This document shows, piece after piece, positions 6,795-13,192 of a stretch of DNA of 24,612 nt (position 1 is its first letter; each line of letters begins with the position of its first letter). The notes below the pieces were generated by a model. The model had not been told where the DNA came from. It ran no database searches and worked only from the letters and a program-made list of their open reading frames with translations. The position numbers and the translations under genes were made by a program. Source of the DNA: a virus; IMG/VR virus record IMGVR_UViG_3300044624_001099, positions 1 to 24,612 of that record. One strand, given 5' to 3'.

Positions 6795-8262
6795 ATTTAT
6801 CTTCCAAAGATTCTTTAATAATCTTGGTAGTTTGTTGCTCGTTGAGACCATCATTTGGGAGTTCTTTTAAGGCTTGTGCCTTGTCTCCAAAGATGGAACT
6901 TAGCACACCAGAGGAGCCTTGTCGCTCCACGGTCATGCGGATAAACTCCCGAGAGTCATCCAATTCTTTGACAGTTTTTATCAATTTGAATAGGCGGTCT
7001 ATCTCCTGAGAAACGTTCGGGTCAGCGTATCCACCGTTCATTTCTTCAGCAAAACGCATGAAAGCAACGCGTTGTCCCTGCATTTCGATGATTGCGTTGA
7101 TGAGGGATTTGAGTTGTTCTTTGGTCTTTACCTCTACAGGTAACTTAAAAGCGCACACACTTTGGGGCTTGAAAGCAGGGCAGTTAGAAGCAACAAAGCA
7201 GGTGTCACATGCTCGTAAAGAGGTGCTTTGTGAGGTGACAGTAGTGACATCTTTGATGACGCCTTCTTCATCTACTTCGCTCTTTGTATCGAATCCAAAG
7301 ACGGGTAAATTGCCCATTTCCTCTGGATTTCGGGGCTCAAGTTTCCGCATCTGTACCCCCTTGTTATCATATACGGGAAGGGTACTTTCCCCACTTTGCT
7401 CCACTTCACTCCACTCGCTCTTATCATATAACTCATCTTCATTTGAGTTGTGGTGCATGGTGTTTAGCCTCATTTCAAACTGTTCGTAAGACCAAACGGC
7501 CAAACGACAAACCTCTTGTGGGTCATCTTCCATAATCTTATCGAAGTCTATGCCCGCCTTCAAATACACATGGCGGTAGCGAGCGCGAGCCTGTTCCTTC
7601 ATCTTCTTTGGGTATCGTGCTAAACGAGTGCCATCCCAAATAATAGTTTCGCCGTGGAGCATAGGGGAAAGCCATGACAGGGAACTAGCGGTTTCGGCTT
7701 GCACCGAACGTAGGTTGTCAGGCTTAGCGCATCCTATAGCATGAAATCGTGTGCCGTTGCGCTTGGTGTAAGCGCGGGTAGCTGAAGCTAGTTGTGACTC
7801 GTACTCAATAGCCTCCCCGGGGATACCGATGTCTAAATAGGTATCAACCATTTTTTGAAGCCCTCTTAGACCTGTTTGCTGCTGCCATACCGGCTGGAAC
7901 TTACCAGGCGGCACTTGGGCCCAGGCCGTGCGCCTCTGCTCCTCTACAAATAGGGGATCTACATTTGCTCCGCTTATTTCGTTAAATACTGTGAGCCTGT
8001 CCACGTTATCAACTACGAACTCCTCGTAGTCAGCCGCAAACTGAGCTAGCTCGTCAGATCCTAGCTTTACGTTATGAGGTATTCCGGGGTGCACATAAAT
8101 ATAGAAGTCATCAGAAAAGTAGTTTTCTAATAGGTATTTCTTGGTCTTAGGCAGCCCGCGCTTCATAAGCCGGTAGTAGCTCACACCAACGTGGTTAGCT
8201 GTGGTGGTCTCTAACAGGGTTCTATTGCTGGGTACTTCTGCACCTAAATAGATAATCTTCAT
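6793..8262 (-). CDS. TGT/DpdA-like TIM-barrel protein fused to a cysteine-cluster domain (putative)
   Basis: 489 aa. The first 260 residues read like the tRNA-guanine transglycosylase/DpdA superfamily: GAEVPSNRTLL (7-17), a barrel strand at 53-60, a DYEEFV helix (79-84), PVWQQQTG (124-131) and FHAIGCAKPDNL (173-184), which matches the family's HxxG strand. The usual catalytic DSGA motif appears replaced by HPGI (58-61), and the later VDSxSW-type motif by ASSLSW (192-197), so base exchange is doubtful. The C-terminal part has CxxC-x5-C-x8-C (Cys352, 355, 361, 370), possibly binding zinc or an Fe-S cluster, then a helical region. The start overlaps the HAD-like gene's stop (ATGA). The superfamily call is from memory of motifs and tentative. 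Related to DNA or RNA 7-deazaguanine systems only if the fold is confirmed; no preQ0 synthesis genes are in the window. Confidence 0.4.
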   Translation of the reverse strand: MKIIYLGAEVPSNRTLLETTTANHVGVSYYRLMKRGLPKTKKYLLENYFSDDFYIYVHPGIPHNVKLGSDELAQFAADYEEFVVDNVDRLTVFNEISGANVDPLFVEEQRRTAWAQVPPGKFQPVWQQQTGLRGLQKMVDTYLDIGIPGEAIEYESQLASATRAYTKRNGTRFHAIGCAKPDNLRSVQAETASSLSWLSPMLHGETIIWDGTRLARYPKKMKEQARARYRHVYLKAGIDFDKIMEDDPQEVCRLAVWSYEQFEMRLNTMHHNSNEDELYDKSEWSEVEQSGESTLPVYDNKGVQMRKLEPRNPEEMGNLPVFGFDTKSEVDEEGVIKDVTTVTSQSTSLRACDTCFVASNCPAFKPQSVCAFKLPVEVKTKEQLKSLINAIIEMQGQRVAFMRFAEEMNGGYADPNVSQEIDRLFKLIKTVKELDDSREFIRMTVERQGSSGVLSSIFGDKAQALKELPNDGLNEQQTTKIIKESLEDK

Positions 8263-8723
8263 TGAACTCTAGGGTCTTCTAAAAATGCGTCTTGCTGGCT
8301 TTCAAGTTCTTCCTTAATCATCTGCCAACTTCTTACGCCTTTACGACCATCAGGGCGGAACTTCTCGTTCATGTAAATTGGTTGAAGGAACATCAGCGTA
8401 GTTACGCCTACCTTTAATAGATTTGCCGCTAACTCTGGGTCTGAGGTAATTGCCATTTCAAACCCACCGCCAAGTCCTCGGATATGCTGGATTTGATAAA
8501 ACGCTAATTCGTCTTTAGGAGCGGGAACTTCTGGGCCGATAATGTCATCAACAACATATAACTTTTGCTCACGAAGCCAACGCTCGTCATTCTTCTTATC
8601 ACTAGAAACAACGTACACCTTGTTATCCATGTTAAGCATTTTGTAAAGTGCTAAGCCTTGATATATAGGCGCGTTAGTGTGGCTTCGGAGTACTCCGTCT
8701 ATAAATATTGCAAAGGTTGCCAT
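8259..8723 (-). CDS. HAD-like protein lacking the nucleophilic aspartate (putative)
   Basis: 154 aa. It opens with a beta strand and FIDGVL (7-12), resembling HAD motif I (DxDGTL), but with Phe7 where the nucleophilic Asp should be. Asp9, the general acid position, is kept. VVSSDKK (38-44) fits motif II and AITSDPE (91-97) fits motif IV. A conserved-looking RPDGRKGVRSW follows at 123-133. If the fold is right it is probably not a phosphatase and may bind a nucleotide or partner. It overlaps the downstream TGT-like gene by 4 nt. Upstream are both AGGA at Shine-Dalgarno spacing and a TAGGAT box exactly 6 nt from the ATG. Confidence 0.45.
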   Translation of the reverse strand: MATFAIFIDGVLRSHTNAPIYQGLALYKMLNMDNKVYVVSSDKKNDERWLREQKLYVVDDIIGPEVPAPKDELAFYQIQHIRGLGGGFEMAITSDPELAANLLKVGVTTLMFLQPIYMNEKFRPDGRKGVRSWQMIKEELESQQDAFLEDPRVQ

Positions 8724-8729
8724 GTCTGA

Positions 8730-8735
8730 ATCCTA
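8730..8735 (-). promoter_or_regulatory. Possible -10 box for a leaderless HAD-like transcript
   Basis: TAGGAT (minus strand, fits the actinobacterial TANNNT -10 pattern) followed by 6 nt and the ATG, which would place +1 at the A of ATG. AGGA within it could equally be a Shine-Dalgarno, so this is weaker than the box at 9731-9736. The gap 8724-8788 also has an AT-rich inverted repeat (ATATATT/AATATAT) near 8773-8789 and no gene. Confidence 0.3.
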
Positions 8736-8788
8736 TATCTTCTGTGAAGTCTATGTGGTCGTCTATTGTTCTATATATTGGAAATATA

Positions 8789-9724
8789 TCAGTTGTTATA
8801 GTATCCAAGCGCTCTCCTAACTAAAGTATCAGCGTCTGGCAACTCCATTCCATAGGTCTGCGACTCAAACTCTTTACGGCTTTTTGTCGATACATCTTTT
8901 AACTTTTTAAGTGCCTGAACAATACCAGCAGACTTGCCCGATTGCCATCGATAGTTATGAATATCTGCATAACCTTGCCCGCCCGGGCTAAATGCATAGG
9001 TTCTTCCGTGGTGCATATCATCAAACAGAGCAGCGCCTTGTTGTACTGCCAACTGTAATGCAGATTCCGCATTTCTTCGCGCTACATCTGTAGTAGCAGC
9101 GCCAATTGACGACAGCGCTGTGGAGTATCTATTTAATATATCCAAAGCCATAGACTTATCTTTTGAAACCTTTGCTTCCCAACCTTTGTTAGAGGGAGGG
9201 GCCTTGATTTCAGGCTGAACTGTCCAGTCATCATTTGTAAGTGAGTAAGCAGCGTAAGGTTTTATGGATTTAATATTTGATTGCACATTTACGTAAAATG
9301 TTAATTCATAAACCCCAAGGAAGTTGGTAGTCATAGGCTGCACATGCTCTCGCAGATGCTCGTTGATCGTAGCCGCTATCTCCTTGTCACTGAACCCTTT
9401 GTACTTTGGGTTCACCTGACGGAACATCTGATAGTCAATACCAATCAAACAATCTAAATCCGCAGGGTTTCGCGCAGCAGTCCATTGGTACGAGACTCCA
9501 GAGCCGGCCAACCAAACGTGACTGTAAGCCTCAGGGTTAGCAAAATAAATGCGTAATTGGTCAAATAAAATGCGCAAAATGCTAGAACGAACGGCTGGTA
9601 TCAGCTTTCCGCTTCTGAATAAACGCGGGTCTAAACCTGTACCTGGAGCACTGAAGTAGGAAGTCTCAGAGGGCTCTACGACAACGGGCTTGGCTTGTGC
9701 CACTAACGCATCGTAGAAGTTCAT
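8789..9724 (-). CDS. Nucleotidyltransferase-like phage protein (Pol beta superfamily, putative)
   Basis: 311 aa. VWLAGSG (70-76) followed by NPADLDCLIGID (86-97) gives the GS...DxD signature of the nucleotidyltransferase fold, with Asp89 and Asp91 as metal ligands. Glu140 in YELTFYVN sits where a third acidic residue would be expected. The remainder is helical, with a Gly/Tyr-rich FSPGGQGYADIHNYRW segment (245-260) that looks conserved. The substrate could be a nucleotide, RNA end or protein; unknown. No Shine-Dalgarno precedes the ATG. Instead a perfect TATAAT lies 6 nt upstream, suggesting a leaderless mRNA. It is the first gene of the three-gene cassette. Confidence 0.55.
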   Translation of the reverse strand: MNFYDALVAQAKPVVVEPSETSYFSAPGTGLDPRLFRSGKLIPAVRSSILRILFDQLRIYFANPEAYSHVWLAGSGVSYQWTAARNPADLDCLIGIDYQMFRQVNPKYKGFSDKEIAATINEHLREHVQPMTTNFLGVYELTFYVNVQSNIKSIKPYAAYSLTNDDWTVQPEIKAPPSNKGWEAKVSKDKSMALDILNRYSTALSSIGAATTDVARRNAESALQLAVQQGAALFDDMHHGRTYAFSPGGQGYADIHNYRWQSGKSAGIVQALKKLKDVSTKSRKEFESQTYGMELPDADTLVRRALGYYNN

Positions 9725-9730
9725 CTAAGT

Positions 9731-9736
9731 ATTATA
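9731..9736 (-). promoter_or_regulatory. Consensus -10 box placed for leaderless transcription of the NTase-like gene
   Basis: The minus strand reads TATAAT, then ACTTAG, then ATG. A -10 hexamer ending 7 nt before +1 puts transcription start on the A of the start codon. The gene lacks a ribosome-binding site at normal spacing, and leaderless mRNAs are common in Actinobacteria. No good -35 is visible. The box overlaps the stop codon of the 9732-9938 gene. Confidence 0.6.
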
Positions 9737-9938
9737 GTTCTTTTTCCTTACGTTCTACGTACATAATATCTGTACCACGATACTTTTCAGTTTCGTTGGT
9801 TTTTACTGGTTCCATAAATCCGCATACGCGATGTGATTCAACAAATGATTGCGCCCATAATAAAGCTAACGTATCGTTATCCTCTAACTCAACCTGGAAT
9901 GATGCATCGCATTTGCAGGTCATTTCGATAAAGGCCAT
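9732..9938 (-). CDS. Small Cys/His protein, probable zinc-binding
   Basis: 68 aa, ATG with AGGTTAGG about 7 nt upstream. Cys8, Cys10, His36 and Cys39 form a CxC...HxxC set around a strand (SFQVELED) and a helix (LALLWAQSFVESH), like small phage zinc ribbons. The C-terminus is charged (ERKEKEL). The specific function is unknown. The end of the gene carries the -10 box of the next transcription unit. Confidence 0.5.
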   Translation of the reverse strand: MAFIEMTCKCDASFQVELEDNDTLALLWAQSFVESHRVCGFMEPVKTNETEKYRGTDIMYVERKEKEL

Positions 9939-9963
9939 GGGTGCCTAACCTTTCATTGTGTAT

Positions 9964-10242
9964 TTACAGTATATCGCGTTCCTCTAGGGCTTCACGGATT
10001 GAAGTAGCAACAGGTTCTGCTGGCTTTTGGACATAATTGTCCAAAAGTGACCGAATTCCGACTAAAATGTCATTACGATCGATGGCGCTGAGGATTTCAC
10101 GGCAGGCAACCTTCATATCAAATAGGGAAGCCGCCTTTGCCTCACTGGTATCCATCTCAGTAGACAAATCGGTTACAGCCTTAAAAACACCGTTCTCACG
10201 AATGATAAGAAACGCTAAATCTGGCTTCATCTGCTCGCTCAT
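9964..10242 (-). CDS. Hypothetical small protein
   Basis: 92 aa. The start overlaps the upstream stop (TAATG). The first 25 residues look like two beta strands (LAFLIIRENGVFKAV), followed by helices with conserved-looking CREILSAIDRNDIL and an acidic C-terminus. It resembles a small alpha/beta phage protein, but no family is recognised. Followed by a 25-nt gap before the Cys/His protein. Confidence 0.5.
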   Translation of the reverse strand: MSEQMKPDLAFLIIRENGVFKAVTDLSTEMDTSEAKAASLFDMKVACREILSAIDRNDILVGIRSLLDNYVQKPAEPVATSIREALEERDIL

Positions 10243-10802
10243 TAGTTGTATAGACCTCTTTCTGTATAGGCTCTCTTTTGGTTGTACATCTTAACTGGGC
10301 AAAAATCACATAGGTGAATCTTTGTTTTACCTGCCTCTAACCCTGCAGCTAAACGTTCCTTAGCGGTATCGGGCTTTAATATCTTCTTATCAGACTTATA
10401 GTCTGAACATTGACCTTGTGGGCGCAAGTGAAGGTTATAACAATTCATGGCATCTTCTGTGTAACTTGCTTTTACATTGTAGAAGTTAGTGCCAAACACG
10501 TCTAATCCTGACGAACCGCCACCAAGAATCTGTGTCTTGATTTGCTCTAAAATCTCTTCTTTTAGCTTTGGATTGCCCATCCATGCAACAGTAAGGCAGT
10601 CGCTTAGTACGCCAAAATGACCTTCACGCTCGCATGAGCCAATAGCGCCCTCTAGCCAAGGATTATCAGATTGGTCGTATCGACCTGCTTCTGGCAGCTT
10701 TTTGCCACCCTTCCAATACGGAACCTCTTTAATCGTTTTGCATTGCTTACAAACGAGCAGGTTTATATAGTCGGGCTCTAGTTCATCAATTGGATTTGCC
10801 AT
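10242..10802 (-). CDS. Cysteine-rich phage protein with several metal-binding pairs
   Basis: 186 aa. The Cys residues are paired and spread along the protein: CKQC (18-21), Cys57 and Cys69 flanking a GHFG segment, Cys121 and Cys132, and CDFC (165-168). At least two zinc or Fe-S sites are likely. The middle carries a long helix (KEEILEQIKTQIL) and a Gly-rich turn. The ribosome-binding site is weak (AGGCTTCGG before the ATG). The family looks phage-specific; function unknown. The final CDFCPVKMY resembles the cysteine block of the 6793-8262 protein, so both may bind the same cofactor type. Confidence 0.55.
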   Translation of the reverse strand: MANPIDELEPDYINLLVCKQCKTIKEVPYWKGGKKLPEAGRYDQSDNPWLEGAIGSCEREGHFGVLSDCLTVAWMGNPKLKEEILEQIKTQILGGGSSGLDVFGTNFYNVKASYTEDAMNCYNLHLRPQGQCSDYKSDKKILKPDTAKERLAAGLEAGKTKIHLCDFCPVKMYNQKRAYTERGLYN

Positions 10803-10820
10803 AGGCCGAAGCCTAGCACA

Positions 10821-11264
10821 TTATCTTTTAAGATCTCCACGCTTACGTGCTGCATCCTCTGCTGCGCGAGCGGCGGCTAATGCTCCGCCCTTCTTAGGTG
10901 CAGATGTAGGAGCAGCGGTTTTTGGTGCTGAAGCTGCAGCCTTCTTAGTGGTCTTCTTTGTATAAGTGCGCTTCTCGGCTACTGCTTTTGTAGGCTTCTC
11001 TTTACCTTCAGTTTTTGCAGGGGCCTCGTCTTTTGCGGTTGAGAAATACCCGCCAGAATGAAGCATGACGTTCTCACCCTTCATTGTGTTAGCAGAGTGA
11101 GGCGCACTGTCTCCCAGACTTCGGATTAACTCCATGTGGACTGGGTTTTTCTTATCAAACTTGACCATGTTGCGCTTGCTTGTATCAACAGGCTCAACTG
11201 GGGTTACGCTAAAACTACCATCGGTGTTTTTAGTACCTTGAAATTGACGAGGCATATCGGCCAT
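10821..11264 (-). CDS. Basic protein with Ala/Lys-rich histone H1-like tail
   Basis: 147 aa, GGAG 6 nt before the ATG. The first 75 residues are polar with no clear domain. From about residue 80 the sequence is almost wholly Lys, Ala, Thr and Pro (KRTYTKKTTKKAAA, then PKKGGALAAARAAEDAARKR), like histone H1 or actinobacterial Hup/Lsr2-type basic tails. Such a tail would bind nucleic acid or be disordered. It could be a nucleoid-type or packaging-associated protein. Function is inferred only from composition. Confidence 0.5.
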   Translation of the reverse strand: MADMPRQFQGTKNTDGSFSVTPVEPVDTSKRNMVKFDKKNPVHMELIRSLGDSAPHSANTMKGENVMLHSGGYFSTAKDEAPAKTEGKEKPTKAVAEKRTYTKKTTKKAAASAPKTAAPTSAPKKGGALAAARAAEDAARKRGDLKR

Positions 11265-11266
11265 GA

Positions 11267-11539
11267 TTACTCCGACTTCCTCTTCTTTGAAACTCCTGCA
11301 ACACCTTGACTAACTGGTTTTTCATATCCTTGAACATCTACATGGCCTTTGCCTGGATCGAAACGCTCACCCTTAGGGCCCATAACAGTTCTATGAACAG
11401 TAGGGGTTTCACTTGGATTAGCGCCAGAAAATAACTGTACTGCTCCTAAGCCAGAGTCATAGGAATGAAAACCTAAGGCCTTGCCCATCTTTTGAAAATC
11501 GATGGTGCGTTTTGGATCGTTCTCTCTACGCTTTGGCAT
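11267..11539 (-). CDS. Hypothetical small protein, RxND-motif family member
   Basis: 90 aa, with a strong AAGGAGAG site before the ATG. The N-terminus MPKRRENDPKR matches the starts of the next two upstream genes (11549-11701 and 11694-11978), giving M[AP]KxRxND[PS][KR]R. After the shared tag it is Gly-rich with basic ends (SKKRKSE). No known domain. It probably belongs to a small paralogous set peculiar to this phage group. Confidence 0.5.
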   Translation of the reverse strand: MPKRRENDPKRTIDFQKMGKALGFHSYDSGLGAVQLFSGANPSETPTVHRTVMGPKGERFDPGKGHVDVQGYEKPVSQGVAGVSKKRKSE

Positions 11540-11548
11540 TTTCTCTCC

Positions 11549-11701
11549 TTATAGGTGACGGTTAGCGTCTTCGTATTCAGCCTCATGTGTATCAGGCTGT
11601 GGGTGAGCTAACTCGTAACCAAATTTACGTTCCATGTATTCTTGGCGTGACTCTTGGTAATCGGAAACGCGCTTAGGATCATTTGCTCTATCTTTAGGCA
11701 T
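11549..11701 (-). CDS. 50-aa protein, RxND-motif family member
   Basis: The ATG at 11701 has GGAAGGAAAA upstream and overlaps the end of the preceding gene by 8 nt. The N-terminus MPKDRANDPKR is almost identical to those of the two flanking genes. The remainder is charged, with many Tyr/Glu/Arg residues and a likely single helix (YQESRQEYMERKFGYEL). Function unknown; the shared start and ribosome-binding site make the gene credible. Confidence 0.5.
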   Translation of the reverse strand: MPKDRANDPKRVSDYQESRQEYMERKFGYELAHPQPDTHEAEYEDANRHL

Positions 11702-11978
11702 TTTTTTCCTTCCCCTTCATAAACTTATTAGAAGCCGCATTGTAGGCTTCTCTGTGAGTCTTGCCAACACCGCTTGCTACTGGCACACCATGGCGAAAGA
11801 AACCCGCTGGCTTATCAAATACATGCCCAGTCTTGGTGTCGCTATTTCGTAGATTGTCAGTAACAATACGGGGGTTGAGCTTACCGGTGATTGGTTCATC
11901 GGCTTTAATCACATTGACATGGCTAATTGGCGATGCCAATGGCACTCGCCTTGAATCATTAGCCCTATCTTTTGCCAT
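11694..11978 (-). CDS. Hypothetical small protein, RxND-motif family member
   Basis: 94 aa, CAGGAGAG before the ATG, and the start overlaps the upstream stop (TAATG). The N-terminus MAKDRANDSRR is the third copy of the shared motif. The rest has polar turns, a GFFRHGVPVASGVGKTHREAY segment in which GVGKT is not a full P-loop (GxxxxGK[TS] is not satisfied), and a Lys-rich end. No family recognised. Confidence 0.5.
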   Translation of the reverse strand: MAKDRANDSRRVPLASPISHVNVIKADEPITGKLNPRIVTDNLRNSDTKTGHVFDKPAGFFRHGVPVASGVGKTHREAYNAASNKFMKGKEKNA

Positions 11979-12184
11979 TACTCTCCTGGATTTACTTTTG
12001 CTGGTTCCTCGGAGTTAATAAAACCATAGTTCATGTAAGGATGCAAGCCTGCGCGGTTCTTTACAACCTGCTGGTCTCCCATGCCCGCTGCCACAGTAGT
12101 GTTTGGGCGGCGCTTACGGTACTTGCCATCTGTTGCTCCCTCGAGCATATCTGCATTTTGGGAACGTAGCTTATTTACTGTCAT
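11978..12184 (-). CDS. Hypothetical small basic protein
   Basis: 68 aa. The ATG at 12184 overlaps the upstream stop as ATGA and has GAAAGG about 10 nt upstream. I prefer it to an in-frame ATG 45 nt further upstream. Basic in the middle (KYRKRRPN), Gly/Asn-rich after, acidic at the end. Possibly disordered. No family recognised. Confidence 0.45.
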   Translation of the reverse strand: MTVNKLRSQNADMLEGATDGKYRKRRPNTTVAAGMGDQQVVKNRAGLHPYMNYGFINSEEPAKVNPGE

Positions 12185-12414
12185 GCCATGCGGCCTTTCA
12201 CTAGTCTGTTCATCTTGCGACGGTTGCAAGTTGGGCAGAGTTCCATGTTACGTAATGATTGTACAGGGTCGATACCTGCGCCACACGCCTTACAAGCGCG
12301 TGTGCCGTTATAAATAGTCTCTTTTAACTCTTTTTGGGTTTCAAGACTGACGTCTGTAGCACCGGTCATACCGTCACCAGTAGAGTCGGTAAATAGACCT
12401 GGGTCATTCTTCAT
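12181..12414 (-). CDS. Zinc-ribbon protein
   Basis: 77 aa. The ATG at 12414 shares a base with the preceding stop (TAATG) and has GGAAGGC upstream. Residues 41-63 contain CKAC and CPTC (Cys41, 44, 60, 63), a CxxC-x15-CxxC zinc ribbon similar to the DksA/TraR C4 finger, followed by a basic tail (RRKMNRLVKGR). DksA-like proteins modulate RNA polymerase, but the long coiled coil with the DxxDxA tip is missing. A role in transcription is therefore only a possibility. Confidence 0.6.
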   Translation of the reverse strand: MKNDPGLFTDSTGDGMTGATDVSLETQKELKETIYNGTRACKACGAGIDPVQSLRNMELCPTCNRRKMNRLVKGRMA

Positions 12415-12665
12415 TAGTCTTTTGCCTTCCACTTTACTTTAGTGCCTTTGGCTGGACCTTCAAGTACGGCACCATCCGCAGCTGTCCATCTAGGACTACG
12501 AGTGTTTGCATACATGGCAAGATGCTTTCCAACAGCTTTTTGTGGGTCTACGCCTTCTGCAAGCTTAGAGGTTGGGAATTCTTGCTCGTAAGTATCTCCG
12601 CTTTTACCTGTCCAGGTAACGATATGATCTTTACCTTCTTGAAAATCTTTATTATTGCGACCCAT
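12414..12665 (-). CDS. Hypothetical small protein, RNNxDF-motif pair
   Basis: 83 aa, ATG at a TAATG junction with AAAGG upstream. The start MGRNNKDFQEG matches that of its upstream neighbour (12665-12844), MPRNNADFKAG. A Trp/Gly-rich beta segment follows (VTWTGKSGDTYEQEF), and the C-terminus is Lys-rich. Both proteins look like short beta-sandwich or barrel units, and the pair may be a tandem duplication. Function unknown. Confidence 0.5.
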   Translation of the reverse strand: MGRNNKDFQEGKDHIVTWTGKSGDTYEQEFPTSKLAEGVDPQKAVGKHLAMYANTRSPRWTAADGAVLEGPAKGTKVKWKAKD

Positions 12666-12844
12666 TAGTTGCCAACCTTTCCTTCGTCTTCTACTTTATA
12701 CCCGGTTGCTGTGGCTTGAGCCTTTGCGTGCTCAGGGCTTTTAGACATGAAGGTATGTGACCCAGACCAGCTGCCATCTTTTGCTGACATCTGAAATGTT
12801 ACAGGAACCTGCCCTGCTTTAAAATCTGCATTATTGCGTGGCAT
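12665..12844 (-). CDS. 59-aa protein, RNNxDF-motif pair
   Basis: The ATG at 12844 overlaps the upstream stop (TAATG), with TAGGAG about 9 nt upstream, and the stop overlaps the next start the same way. The N-terminus MPRNNADFKAG is shared with the following gene. Then come short beta-type stretches (VPVTFQMS, WSGSHTF) and a helix SPEHAKAQA, an arrangement typical of dsRBD-like or small alpha/beta domains, but no assignment is possible. Confidence 0.5.
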   Translation of the reverse strand: MPRNNADFKAGQVPVTFQMSAKDGSWSGSHTFMSKSPEHAKAQATATGYKVEDEGKVGN

Positions 12845-13191
12845 TAAATGTCTCCTAATGTGTTTCTGCTAGTAGATTCTGAAACCCCAGGAGTCTTTGT
12901 GTAATCAACACGTGGAGCAGGGCGTCCAGGCATATCAATAATATCCGCAATACTAATCTCTGTAGTCACATAGCCATAACGGGCTGGGAATAGCTCAATC
13001 TGAGGAAGCTCTGGTCGTACAAATTCTTGGATCTCTGCTGCAGACATGCTCCATGCAGCTAATGATTGAGTTAGCAAACGCTCTTGATTAGAGGCAAATG
13101 GCCCGATATATTCTTGAGGTGGGTACGCAGCCTCTGGTGCTGCAATCCATGGTCGGCGTCCGTAAACGCCATCTGCAAAATGTCCGGCCAT
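12844..13191 (-). CDS. Hypothetical protein
   Basis: 115 aa, GGAAG upstream of the ATG and 1 nt after the previous stop. Rich in Pro, Ala and aromatic residues (RRPWIAAPEAAYPPQEYIGPF at the N-terminus), with a likely helix around NQERLLTQSLAAWSMSAAEIQ and a strand-rich middle. No signal peptide or membrane segment. It could be a minor virion or scaffold-like component, but nothing proves that. Confidence 0.45.
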   Translation of the reverse strand: MAGHFADGVYGRRPWIAAPEAAYPPQEYIGPFASNQERLLTQSLAAWSMSAAEIQEFVRPELPQIELFPARYGYVTTEISIADIIDMPGRPAPRVDYTKTPGVSESTSRNTLGDI

Positions 13192-13192
13192 G

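Noticed and set aside
6639-6854. 71-codon minus-strand frame across the RNR leader
   Set aside because: It crosses both hairpins and two gene ends and has no ribosome-binding site; the intergenic signals explain the region better.
7058-7489. 143-codon plus-strand frame opposite the TGT-like gene
   Set aside because: Shadow of the 489-aa gene; Ser/Leu/Cys-rich mirror composition and no support.
11694-11978. P-loop in GVASGVGKTHRE of the 94-aa protein
   Set aside because: Actual sequence VASGVGKT lacks the first Gly of GxxxxGK[TS] at the right place, and the protein is too small for a P-loop NTPase.
12181-12414. DksA/TraR identification of the 77-aa zinc-ribbon protein
   Set aside because: Only the CxxC-x15-CxxC finger fits; the coiled coil with the acidic tip needed for DksA function is absent.
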